From assembly GCA_005880805.1 (NCBI GenBank), contig VBFZ01000200.1:2610-10368 (forward strand): a stretch of DNA of 7,759 nucleotides, read 5' to 3'. Positions within the stretch are counted from its first letter, which is position 1. Each line of letters starts with the position of its first letter. Of this stretch, positions 1 through 6,290 are shown piece by piece. Made by a program: the position numbers and the translations under genes. Below the pieces are notes generated by a model. The model was not told the origin of the DNA. It saw nothing but the letters and a program-made list of their open reading frames with translations, and did no database searches. This stretch comes from Chloroflexota bacterium. Lineage in GTDB: Bacteria; Chloroflexota; Limnocylindria; Limnocylindrales; CSP1-4.

Positions 1-431
1 CCGTGAACGTGCGCGGCGTCTTCCTGGGCTGCAAGTACGCGATCCCACACATGGTCGAGCAGGGGTCGGGGTCGGTCATCAATATCGCGAGCTTCGTGGC
101 GCTCCTGGGCTGCTCCGTACCGCAGGACGCCTACACGGCATCGAAGGGCGCGATCCTCAGCCTGACGCGCAGCCTGGCCGTGCAGTTCGGCCCGAACGGC
201 GTTCGCAGCAACGCCATCTGCCCGGGACCAGTGGAGACTCCGCTGCTCCTCGACTGGCTGGTCAAGGACGAGGAAGCGAAGCGGATCCGGCTGGCGCGCA
301 ACCCCACCGGCCGCTTCGGAAAGCCCGAGGAGATCGTGGCGATGGCCGTCTATCTCGCCTCGGACGAAAGCCGCTGGACCAATGGCGCTTCGCTCGTCGT
401 CGACGGCGGAATCAGCGTCAACTACTTCTGA
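1..431 (+). CDS. SDR family oxidoreductase, C-terminal part (5' end outside window)
   Basis: This is the C-terminal part of a classical short-chain dehydrogenase/reductase (FabG-like fold), an NAD(P)(H)-dependent cytosolic alcohol/ketone oxidoreductase. Reading in frame from base 3, the fragment opens with NVRG, the conserved Asn block that normally lies about 110 residues into these 250-residue proteins. The GTG at base 3 is therefore an internal Val codon, and the Rossmann TGxxxGxG motif lies outside the window. Visible catalytic residues are Ser30 (NIAS), Tyr44 and Lys48 (YTASK). Family-typical blocks follow: VRSNAICPGPVETP (68-80), GRFGKPEEIV (103-112), YLASDES and the C-terminal VDGGIS. 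The Ser-Tyr spacing is 14 residues, one more than in FabG. The substrate cannot be read from this part. Its 3' end overlaps the convergent PaaN-like gene by 14 bases. Confidence 0.93.
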   Translation, partial: VNVRGVFLGCKYAIPHMVEQGSGSVINIASFVALLGCSVPQDAYTASKGAILSLTRSLAVQFGPNGVRSNAICPGPVETPLLLDWLVKDEEAKRIRLARNPTGRFGKPEEIVAMAVYLASDESRWTNGASLVVDGGISVNYF

Positions 432-2160
432 CGGGCGTCGAGTCCTCGGCCGGCGGAGCTGGTCGCCGTGACTCGACGATCCTGAAGCGCCCGGCAACGA
501 ACGCCGGATCTGTCAGGCACGCGTTCGCCGCCGGATTCGCGCCGGTCGCATGGAAGTCCGAGAACGCGGCCGACTGGTTGACCCAGATGTTGCCGATCAG
601 GTTGCACGACAGGGCAACGCCGGCTTCCGCCGCCGCCTCGTTAGTGCGGGACAGGATGTCCTCGTCGGTCGAGTACACGGCCGCGGTGATCGCTCCCCGG
701 TCGCGTGCCGTGCGCCTGAGGATGTCGATGCTGTGGGCGGTCGAATCGGTCGCGACGACGAACGACACCGGGCCGAACTCTTCGCGCATGTAGACGGTCT
801 CATCGGCAGCGTCCAGTCCCACGATCATTGGCGTTCGAACGGTCGCATCCGGAAACTGCGGGTGGTCGATCGAACGCGACGCGAGGATCACCCGCCCGAG
901 AGAGGGTGCACGCTCCACCCGTTCGCGCACCTGGTCGTTGACGATCGCTCCCGTGACCTCGACCGCGCGCGCCGGATCGGCCAGCAGCTTGTCGATCGCT
1001 CCCGCGATCCCTTCCTCCACCTGCCGGAGACTCCACCGCACGCTTCCGACTAGGATCCCGTCGCGAGGGACCAGCAGATTCTGCGGCGCGGTGCACATCT
1101 GGCCGCTGTACAGCGAGAGCGAGAACGCGATGTTGCCCGCCATCGCGTCGAAATCGTCCGTCGAGTCGATGACGATGCTGTTGACAGCGGCCTTTTCGGT
1201 GTAGACCCCGGCCTGGGTGGCGTTCCGCTCCAGCCACTCGCCGAACGCGGTCGAGCCGGTGAAATCGACGAGCCGGATCTCCGGACGAACGGCCAGGTCG
1301 CTGGCCAGCCGCTCGTCCTCGGCCTCGGCCGCGAGCATGACGACGTTCGGATCGAAGCGGGCGTCGGCCAGGACCTCGCGCGCAACGCTCACCGTGAGGG
1401 CAAGCGGCAGAACTGAGCGCCGACTCGGCTTGACGAGGACCGGGTTGCCGGTCACCAGGCTTGCAAACAGCCCGGGATAGGAGTTCCAGTTCGGGAACGT
1501 GTTGCAACCGATGACGAGCGCGAGGCCGCGCGGAACGACCCGGTAGGACTTCGCGAGGCGAATGGGGTCCCGCTTACCCTGCGGCTTCTCCCAGGTCACG
1601 TGATCGGCGTGGCGGGTCATCTCCGACCAGGCGTAGGCGACCGCCTCGAGACCGCGATCCTGCGCGTGCGGGCCACCGGCCTGGAAAGCCATGACGAAGG
1701 GCTGGCCCGTCGTGTGCATGACCGCGTAGCCCATCTCGAAGCTGCGCTTGTTGAGTCGATCGAGGATTTCGAGGCACACGCCCGCTCTCGCCTCGGCACC
1801 GGCAGCGCGCCACGCCGGGAGCGCCGCGGTCAGGGCCGCGATCGCAGTCTCCACCTCCGTTCGCGGATAGCGGATCCCGAGATCGAACCCGAACGGGGAC
1901 CGCTCGTCGCCGACCTCGCCGCCCGGCCCGGGCTGATCGAGGTCGAACGGCCGCCCGAGTCGCGCCTCGAAGGCTTCCCGCCCGTCATCGTTCGCGGTCT
2001 CCCCGTAGATCGAGCCGCTGGGCACCTCGGGATAGGGGCTCCAGTAGGCGCGCTCCCGGATCGCCCGAACGGCTCGTTCCAGGGTCTCCCGATGTTGGTC
2101 GAAGAAGCGCCCGGCTCGCGCCGCCGCGCCGGCCTTCGGGGGAGTGGCGATCTGCGTCAT
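418..2160 (-). CDS. paaN: PaaN-type aldehyde dehydrogenase (phenylacetic acid degradation protein PaaN)
   Basis: This 580-residue protein reads from end to end like the actinobacterial-type PaaN family, an aldehyde dehydrogenase relative linked to ring-opening steps of phenylacetyl-CoA catabolism. The N-terminal extension has FFDQHRETLERA and YWSPYPE. The family-typical HTTGQPFVMAFQAGGPHAQD lies near 149-168, followed by WEKPQGKRDP. The NAD-binding part has VIGCNTFPNWN (about 216-226) and VLVKP (Lys244). FTGST is at 300-304, the general-base Glu at 322 (YTEKA), the nucleophile Cys at 356 (SGQMCTAPQN) and EEFGPVSFV near 460. It ends with the PaaN-like NQSAAFSDFHATGANPAANA. Unlike E. coli PaaZ it has no C-terminal MaoC-type hydratase domain, so it would form only the aldehyde-oxidising half. 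I chose the ATG at 2160 because a GAGGTG lies just before it; the GTG six bases upstream falls inside that site. No other paa genes are visible, so the substrate is inferred from the family. Confidence 0.88.
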   Translation of the reverse strand: MTQIATPPKAGAAARAGRFFDQHRETLERAVRAIRERAYWSPYPEVPSGSIYGETANDDGREAFEARLGRPFDLDQPGPGGEVGDERSPFGFDLGIRYPRTEVETAIAALTAALPAWRAAGAEARAGVCLEILDRLNKRSFEMGYAVMHTTGQPFVMAFQAGGPHAQDRGLEAVAYAWSEMTRHADHVTWEKPQGKRDPIRLAKSYRVVPRGLALVIGCNTFPNWNSYPGLFASLVTGNPVLVKPSRRSVLPLALTVSVAREVLADARFDPNVVMLAAEAEDERLASDLAVRPEIRLVDFTGSTAFGEWLERNATQAGVYTEKAAVNSIVIDSTDDFDAMAGNIAFSLSLYSGQMCTAPQNLLVPRDGILVGSVRWSLRQVEEGIAGAIDKLLADPARAVEVTGAIVNDQVRERVERAPSLGRVILASRSIDHPQFPDATVRTPMIVGLDAADETVYMREEFGPVSFVVATDSTAHSIDILRRTARDRGAITAAVYSTDEDILSRTNEAAAEAGVALSCNLIGNIWVNQSAAFSDFHATGANPAANACLTDPAFVAGRFRIVESRRPAPPAEDSTPVRSS

Positions 2161-2163
2161 GCG

Positions 2164-2169
2164 CACCTC
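2164..2169 (-). promoter_or_regulatory. Ribosome-binding site of the PaaN-like gene
   Basis: GAGGTG on the minus strand, 3 bases before the ATG at 2160 (its GAGG core is 5 bases away). It decides the start, since the alternative GTG codon (2164-2166) lies inside this motif and has no Shine-Dalgarno sequence of its own at a usable distance. Confidence 0.65.
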
Positions 2170-2199
2170 ATTCGGCTGTCATCATCCCACCGGACTCGA

Positions 2200-2231
2200 C
2201 TGACCGACGTGGGGGGTGGCCGTCGTATGAT
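2200..2231 (+). promoter_or_regulatory. Putative promoter of the rightward aldehyde dehydrogenase
   Basis: TATGAT at 2226-2231 is one base off the TATAAT consensus for a -10 box and is among the few AT-rich hexamers in the 131-bp divergent intergenic region. The best upstream -35 candidate is CTGACC at 2200-2205, but the 20-base spacer is long, so only the -10 call is reasonable. Transcription would start near 2238 and leave a leader of about 54 bases. I saw no equally good promoter facing the PaaN-like gene and no clear palindromic operator in this region. Confidence 0.4.
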
Positions 2232-2280
2232 CGCGCCCTTGCCTCTCGCGACCCGGTGATACGGCCGGGCGCCGACTCAC

Positions 2281-2286
2281 GAAGGA
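2281..2286 (+). promoter_or_regulatory. Ribosome-binding site of the rightward aldehyde dehydrogenase
   Basis: GAAGGA, 5 bases before the ATG at 2292. It sets the start there; the upstream in-frame GTG at 2256 has no Shine-Dalgarno sequence, and the twelve residues it would add do not look like part of the family. Confidence 0.75.
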
Positions 2287-2291
2287 CTCGC

Positions 2292-3767
2292 ATGACCGTT
2301 GAGCATCGTGCCCCCGAGACGGCTGCCCCACCACGCCCCGCTGCCGTTCAGATGCTGATCGACGGCAAGCCTGCCGCGGCCGCCGACGGTCAGGAATTCG
2401 AGGTCGTAAACCCCGCCAACGGTGAGGTCATCGCCACTGCCCCGCTCGGGGGCGCCGAGGACGTCGATCGGGCGGTCACGGCGGCCCGGCGGGCCTTCGA
2501 GGAGCCCGGCGGCTGGTCCAGCTGGAGCGCCGCCAAGCGCGGGCGCGCGCTCGCGCGCTACGCCGGGCTAGTCCGGGAAAACCTGGAGGCGCTCGCCCAG
2601 CTCGAGAGCCGGAACGTCGGCAAGCCGATCGCGTCGGCCCGCGACGAGGCACTCGGGGTCAGCCTCGTGTTCGACTACTACGCCGGGGCAGCCAACAAGG
2701 TCTTCGGGGAGACCATCCCGGTCAGCAAGCCGGGCCTCGACTTCACGCTCCGTGAGCCGATCGGGGTAGTCGGCCTGATCGTGCCCTGGAACTTCCCGAT
2801 GAACATGGCTTCCTGGAAGCTGGGGCCGGCACTGGCGGCGGGCAACACCTGCATCCTCAAGCCGGCCAGCTATTCGCCGCTGACGGCGATCCGGCTCGGC
2901 GAGCTTGCCCTCGAGGCCGGCTTCCCGCCGGGCGTCGTCAACGTCGTGACGGGACCGGGCGGGACGGCGGGGGCGGCCATTGCGGCGCATCCCGGTGTCG
3001 GCAAGGTGGCCTTCACGGGTGAGACGGCCACGGGCCAGGAGATCATGCGGCTGGCCGCCGGAAACCTGAAAAAGATCAGCCTCGAGCTGGGCGGCAAGAG
3101 CCCGAACATCCTGTTCGCCGACGGCGACCTCGAGAAGTTCGCCTCCAGCGCGCCGTACTCGGTCTTCGACAACTGCGGTCAGGACTGCTGCGCACGCAGC
3201 CGCACGCACGACCGGGTGGTCGAGCTCTTCGCGGACGCCACGCGACGGGTTCGCGTGGGCGACCCGTCGGACGAGAAGACGGAGGTCGGTCCGCTGGTCA
3301 CCTTCCGTCAGCGGGACCGCGTGCGCGACTACATCGGGGTCGGCGAGGAGGAAGGCGCCGAACTGGTGGTGGGTGGCAGCTCGCCGGAGGATCCGACTCT
3401 GGCCGCCGGCGCCTACCTGATGCCGACGGTGTTCGACAACGTCACGGCCGAGATGCGAATCGCGCGCGAGGAGATCTTCGGGCCCGTCGTTTCGATCATC
3501 GCCTTCGACACCGAAGATGAGGCGGTTCGGCTGGCCAATGCGACGCCGTACGGGTTGTCAGGTTCGATCTGGACGCGGGACATCGGCAAGGCGCTGCGCA
3601 TGGCGAAGGCCGTTCAGTCGGGCGTGCTGTCGATCAACTCGAACAGCAGCGTCCACACCGAGGCGCCGTTCGGAGGCTACAAGATGTCGGGCGTCGGTCG
3701 CGAGCTCGGGATGCACGCTCTCGAGCTGTACACCGAACTGAAGAACGTCTTCATCGACCTGAGCTGA
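2292..3767 (+). CDS. NAD(P)-dependent aldehyde dehydrogenase with a probable short deletion after the catalytic Cys
   Basis: This 491-residue classical ALDH-superfamily enzyme (betaine-/aminobutyraldehyde-dehydrogenase-like) oxidises an aldehyde to the acid in the cytosol. It shows PWNFP with catalytic Asn167, ILKPAS with cofactor-contacting Lys190, FTGET (242-246), LELGGKSPN with general-base Glu265, GQDCC with nucleophile Cys299, EEIFGPV (393-399) and PFGGYKMSG (459-467). The ATG start is supported by GAAGGA five bases upstream. One oddity is that after SRT (303-305) the chain goes directly to HDRVVELF. Most relatives have about six more residues here (typically VQRSIY-like, a core beta-strand) before the DxFVE helix. 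The reading frame is kept. Such a loss next to the active site could inactivate the enzyme or be a sequence error. The substrate is not determined. It is divergent from the PaaN-like gene, and the propeller-protein gene starts 11 bases downstream, perhaps in the same transcript. Confidence 0.92.
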   Translation: MTVEHRAPETAAPPRPAAVQMLIDGKPAAAADGQEFEVVNPANGEVIATAPLGGAEDVDRAVTAARRAFEEPGGWSSWSAAKRGRALARYAGLVRENLEALAQLESRNVGKPIASARDEALGVSLVFDYYAGAANKVFGETIPVSKPGLDFTLREPIGVVGLIVPWNFPMNMASWKLGPALAAGNTCILKPASYSPLTAIRLGELALEAGFPPGVVNVVTGPGGTAGAAIAAHPGVGKVAFTGETATGQEIMRLAAGNLKKISLELGGKSPNILFADGDLEKFASSAPYSVFDNCGQDCCARSRTHDRVVELFADATRRVRVGDPSDEKTEVGPLVTFRQRDRVRDYIGVGEEEGAELVVGGSSPEDPTLAAGAYLMPTVFDNVTAEMRIAREEIFGPVVSIIAFDTEDEAVRLANATPYGLSGSIWTRDIGKALRMAKAVQSGVLSINSNSSVHTEAPFGGYKMSGVGRELGMHALELYTELKNVFIDLS

Positions 3768-3778
3768 CGGACCGCGAG

Positions 3779-5333
3779 GTGTCGACGAGAGAGGGCGCGC
3801 CGCAGAGCCGCGGCCTGCTGCTTGCCGGAGGTCTGATCGCGCTCGTCGGCGCGATCATCCTCACGGCGGCGGTCACCAGCCGGCCGAACGCGAGCCCGAG
3901 CCCAAGCGCACCCGCGGGTTCGCTGTCGGCCCCGCCATCGTCGGCACCTCCCTCGCCGAGCGCTCCCTCCCCCTCCCCGTCGGGGTCGCCATCGCCGCCC
4001 AGCCCCAGCCCGAGTCCGCCGCCGCTCGCAATCGACGTCCGAATCTCCGGCGACGATCCGTTCGTGGCCTGTCGGGCCGGGGGACCGGGCCGCAACTTCC
4101 TGAGCTCCGAGGTGGAGCCCTACGTCACGGTGAACCCGACCGACCCGGCGAACATCGTCGCCGCCTGGCAACAGGACCGCTGGTCGAACGGGGGCGCTCG
4201 CGGGATCCTGAACGCGGTGACCCACGACGGCGGCCGAACGTGGCGGAGCAGTGCTCCTGCGTTCACGTCCTGCTCGCTTGGGCAGCCAGGCGCGTCGTCC
4301 TACCCACGGGCCTCTGACCCATGGGTCGTCTTCGGACCTGACGGTGTCGTCTACGGTCCTGGTCAGCAAGTCGACAGACGGCGGCGATACGTGGAGCACG
4401 CCGCTCGCGCTCGCGCAGAACGCCGGCACGCGCTTCAACGACAAGGAGTCGGTCGCGATCGACCCGCGGGATGCCGACCTCGTCTACGTCGTCTGGGACC
4501 GCACCACCGGCTCGGAAGAGGCGCCGGGCGGCCAGAGCCAGCCGCCGCGCGGCGACATTCTCCTCGCCCGTTCGAGCGACGGGGGCACGAGCTGGGAGCC
4601 CGCGCGCACGATCGCGCAGCCCTCCGGCGTGCCCGTCGGGAACGTCATGGCGGTGCTGCCCGACGACGTGCTGGTTGACGTGTTCGAGCTGGTCGTCGAC
4701 ACGCCGCGTGGTCGCCAGGCTTCCGAATCGTTCATTCGATCGGAGGATGGCGGCAGGACCTGGTCGGCGCCCAAGCCGATCGCACCCGTCGTTGGTCGGG
4801 AGCTCACGAGCCCCCTGACCGGAAATCCGATCCGCTCCGGGCACGGCCTGCCGAGCGTAGCGACGGAAGCCTCCTCGGGGCGGGTCGTCGTGACCTGGTC
4901 GGACGCGCGGTTTGCCGCATCGGGAGCGGCGAGCGTCAACGTTGCCGTGTCCGAGGACCGGGGAAGGACATGGTCAGAGCCCGCGAAGGTCCCGCCGGGC
5001 GGACGGGCCCGTTTCGCGTTCACGCCGTCGGTCGCGACCGCGGCCAACGGCACGATCGGCGTGAGTTACTACGGGATGACCGTGAGTGGCGGGAGGCTGC
5101 TGACCGATCGCTATCTCGCGACTTCCCGCGATGGAAAGACGTGGCGCGAGCAGCGCCTCACGGACACGTCGTTCGATCTCGCCTTCGCGCCCGATGCCTT
5201 CGGGCTGTTCCTGGGGGATTACGCCGGGCTTGCTCCAATCGGCGACCGCTTCCTTGCCGTGTTCGCGACGACGAACCCGAACGTCCGCAACACGACGCGG
5301 ATGCTCGCGATCAGCGGCGAAGCGACGCCCTGA
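3779..5333 (+). pseudogene. Membrane-anchored Asp-box (BNR/sialidase-like) beta-propeller protein, split by a frameshift
   Basis: The 5' part (GTG at 3779, in frame to about 4354) encodes a short basic N-terminus, one hydrophobic helix (about residues 12-33), a Pro/Ser-rich linker (about 36-82) and the start of a propeller domain. No lipobox Cys is visible, so it is probably an uncleaved anchor with the rest outside the cell. The 3' part, about 4356-5333, continues in the next frame. Asp-boxes (SxDxGxTW) are encoded at 4220-4243, 4371-4394, 4572-4595, 4740-4763 and 4950-4973, with a degenerate one at 5124-5144. The first lies in the upstream frame and the rest in the downstream frame, which proves the two parts belong together. 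The junction joins DPWVVFGPDGVVY to VLVSKSTDGG, where such proteins normally have extra residues, so a deletion rather than a single-base slip is likely. There is no RIP motif and no obvious sialidase triad, so sialidase activity is doubtful. The GTG has only a weak GGA upstream and probably depends on the preceding gene. Confidence 0.82.
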
Positions 5334-5361
5334 CGTCCCTTCGTCCTGACGTCGCTTCGCC
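5316..5361. terminator. Putative bidirectional terminator hairpin between convergent genes
   Basis: GGCGAAGCGACG (5316-5327) and CGTCGCTTCGCC (5350-5361) are perfect 12-bp reverse complements around a 22-base loop. The structure spans the propeller gene's stop codon (5331-5333) and ends 16 bases before the stop of the convergent M23 gene. There is no T-run on either side, so intrinsic termination is inferred from stem strength and position. It could also protect the 3' end of the transcript. Confidence 0.55.
5329..5360. repeat. Two tandem copies of a 16-bp unit
   Basis: CCTGACGTCCCTTCGT (5329-5344) is followed directly by CCTGACGTCGCTTCGC (5345-5360), with 14 of 16 bases identical. Each copy holds the palindrome GACGTC. 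The first copy includes the stop codon of the propeller gene. It looks like a local duplication; the second copy also supplies the right arm of the hairpin at 5316-5361. Confidence 0.7.
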
Positions 5362-5376
5362 TTGACCGGCGCGAGA

Positions 5377-5943
5377 TCAGCGGTAGCGACTCGGGAAGTA
5401 ATACCCGTAGTCGATCAGCGTCCAGGGGTTGACGCGGTAGGAGCCCGAACGCCACGGGGAGCCGTGCCAGCGCTCAACGTGGGTGTGGTAGCCGGAGGCG
5501 CAGCCGCTGCGACCGACCAGTCCGATGGTGGTCCGCTGGGCGGTCACGTACTGGCCGCGGCGCGCGTACACCTTCCGCATGTGGTAGTAGGCCGTGTACA
5601 GGCCGTTGCCGTGGTAGACCCACACCTGGTAGCCGCCGCAGTTGCTCTTCCAGCCGGCGAAGACCACCCTCCCACTCCTTGCGGGCACGATATGCGTCCC
5701 CGAGGCGGCGGCGAGGTCGATGCCGCGATGGTGGCTGGAGTACCACTGCGAGACGTACGACGAGCGGCTGGCGACGGGCCAGTAGGCCGACGTGGTGCCG
5801 GCGACCGCGAGGGCAAGCACGGTCGCGGCGACGGCAGCCGTTCCTACGCGCCGAAAGCGACGGCGGGGGCCGAGGCGGGTCGCCTCCGAGCGGAGCGTGG
5901 ATTCCTGGGACGCCCCCTGGGCGCCGATGAACGCGGACGACAT
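5377..5943 (-). CDS. Small exported M23-family (LytM-type) metallopeptidase
   Basis: This 188-residue protein is predicted to be a zinc endopeptidase that cuts peptidoglycan cross-links outside the membrane. Residues 1-33 are polar and basic, with an RRRFRR cluster that loosely resembles a twin-arginine signal. A hydrophobic segment (about 34-52) follows, with a plausible cleavage site after TTSA (53). The remaining roughly 135 residues are a compact M23 domain. The zinc-ligand motif HxGxD is H72-R-G-I-D76, and the HxH motif is H153-T-H155 in GYHTHVERW. H121 in AYYHM matches the further conserved catalytic His. Cys102 and Cys148 could form a disulfide. There is no LysM, SH3 or coiled-coil targeting domain. 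The start is well supported by GAGAGGAG four bases upstream. The gene has its own promoter and an unusually long leader of about 270 nt. It converges on the propeller gene with 43 bases between stops. Confidence 0.93.
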   Translation of the reverse strand: MSSAFIGAQGASQESTLRSEATRLGPRRRFRRVGTAAVAATVLALAVAGTTSAYWPVASRSSYVSQWYSSHHRGIDLAAASGTHIVPARSGRVVFAGWKSNCGGYQVWVYHGNGLYTAYYHMRKVYARRGQYVTAQRTTIGLVGRSGCASGYHTHVERWHGSPWRSGSYRVNPWTLIDYGYYFPSRYR

Positions 5944-6214
5944 GTCGCTCCTCTCTGCCAGAACGCCGTGGTGAGCACGGCGAACGGAAGTCCGGGACGC
6001 GTTCCGGCAGAGGGTGACGGGGGCGGCAGCGACCCGCGCGAAATCCGCGCAAGGGCCAGCGGGGGTACATCGTGATGACGGGTCGGCGACTCACGCCGAG
6101 CACGAGCTCTGCCGGTGACGGTAGCGACAGGAGACGGGCCCGATGCGGCACCTGGGGGTTGCCGGTGGCGCGTCTTCGATTGTCGGAGGTCCTCTGGGGA
6201 CCTGCCCTCTGTGA
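5944..6214 (-). promoter_or_regulatory. Long structured 5' leader of the M23 gene (candidate cis-regulatory RNA)
   Basis: These 271 bases lie between the predicted transcription start and the M23 start codon and hold no convincing gene. The minus-strand transcript can form perfect hairpins: 6187-6203 (6 bp, AGGTCC/GGACCT), 6083-6099 (6 bp, TCGGCG/CGCCGA), 6036-6050 (5 bp, GCGCG/CGCGC) and 5964-5982 (7 bp, CGCCGTG/CACGGCG). A 9-bp helix between CCGGCAGAG (6115-6107) and CTCTGCCGG (6012-6004) would enclose two of these as a multibranch domain. The same CTCTGCCGG can instead pair over nine positions, one of them G-U, with CUGGCAGAG at 5961-5953. That segment contains the first bases of the GAGAGGAG ribosome-binding site. 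I could not match the leader to a known riboswitch class. Base pairing is seen directly; a regulatory role is inferred. Confidence 0.4.
5948..5955 (-). promoter_or_regulatory. Ribosome-binding site of the M23 gene
   Basis: GAGAGGAG, four bases before the ATG at 5943, is the strongest Shine-Dalgarno sequence in the window. Its first three bases are part of the element that can pair with 6004-6012 further upstream in the leader. Confidence 0.75.
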
Positions 6215-6220
6215 GCGGGG

Positions 6221-6249
6221 AGTCTAGCGTATCTCGCTCACTCGTCCAA
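6221..6249 (-). promoter_or_regulatory. Sigma-70-type promoter of the M23 gene
   Basis: On the minus strand, TTGGAC (6249-6244) and TAGACT (6226-6221) are separated by exactly 17 bases, a close fit to a housekeeping promoter of high-GC bacteria. Transcription would begin around 6210-6215. The -35 box shares two T residues with the U-run of the Nudix-gene terminator. A 7-bp inverted repeat, GTGAGCG (6211-6217) and CGCTCAC (6235-6241), brackets the -10 box and could be an operator. Confidence 0.6.
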
Positions 6250-6269
6250 AAACGGCAGATTGGCTGCCG
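6248..6269 (-). terminator. Intrinsic terminator after the Nudix gene
   Basis: The minus-strand transcript reads CGGCAG, a CCAAT loop, CTGCCG and then five U residues. The 6-bp stem is perfect and lies 21 bases after the Nudix stop codon, ending the purE-side transcript and separating it from the M23 promoter. Confidence 0.75.
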
Positions 6270-6290
6270 GTTGTCCCGGGAGTCCAGCCG

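Noticed and set aside
1600..2259. Plus-strand open frame of 219 codons antisense to the PaaN-like gene.
   Set aside because: It lies almost wholly inside a confidently identified gene on the other strand and shows no protein-like motifs.
2256..2291. Upstream GTG start for the rightward aldehyde dehydrogenase.
   Set aside because: It has no Shine-Dalgarno sequence, while GAAGGA sits at ideal spacing before the ATG at 2292.
3896..4023. Repeat-rich stretch considered as a repeat array or CRISPR-like element.
   Set aside because: It is in-frame Pro/Ser codons forming a low-complexity protein linker, with no regular repeat-spacer layout. No CRISPR array, tRNA, rRNA or insertion sequence was seen anywhere in the window.
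3677..4444. Minus-strand open frame of 255 codons across the start of the propeller gene.
   Set aside because: It is an Arg/Gly-rich shadow opposite the Pro/Ser linker, with no domain and no clear ribosome-binding site.
5362..6075. Long open frame on the plus strand (237 codons) antisense to the M23 gene.
   Set aside because: Its composition is that of a reverse-frame shadow in high-GC DNA, it has no recognisable domain, and the M23 frame on the other strand has all catalytic motifs and a strong ribosome-binding site.
6147..6165. SAM-riboswitch-like core, CCGGCAACC followed closely by GGTGCC on the minus strand.
   Set aside because: The enclosing helices, the kink-turn and the pseudoknot partner of SAM-I or SAM-IV classes are not visible, and an M23 peptidase is not a usual target; probably chance in GC-rich sequence.
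6053..6215. c-di-AMP (ydaO-type) riboswitch upstream of the M23 gene, suggested by CGCCGACCCGTCA on the minus strand and by the gene type.
   Set aside because: The conserved GGACCCA, GGGGTGAA and GCTAACC-like blocks are missing, and the single similar stretch lacks a conserved A; the match is too partial.
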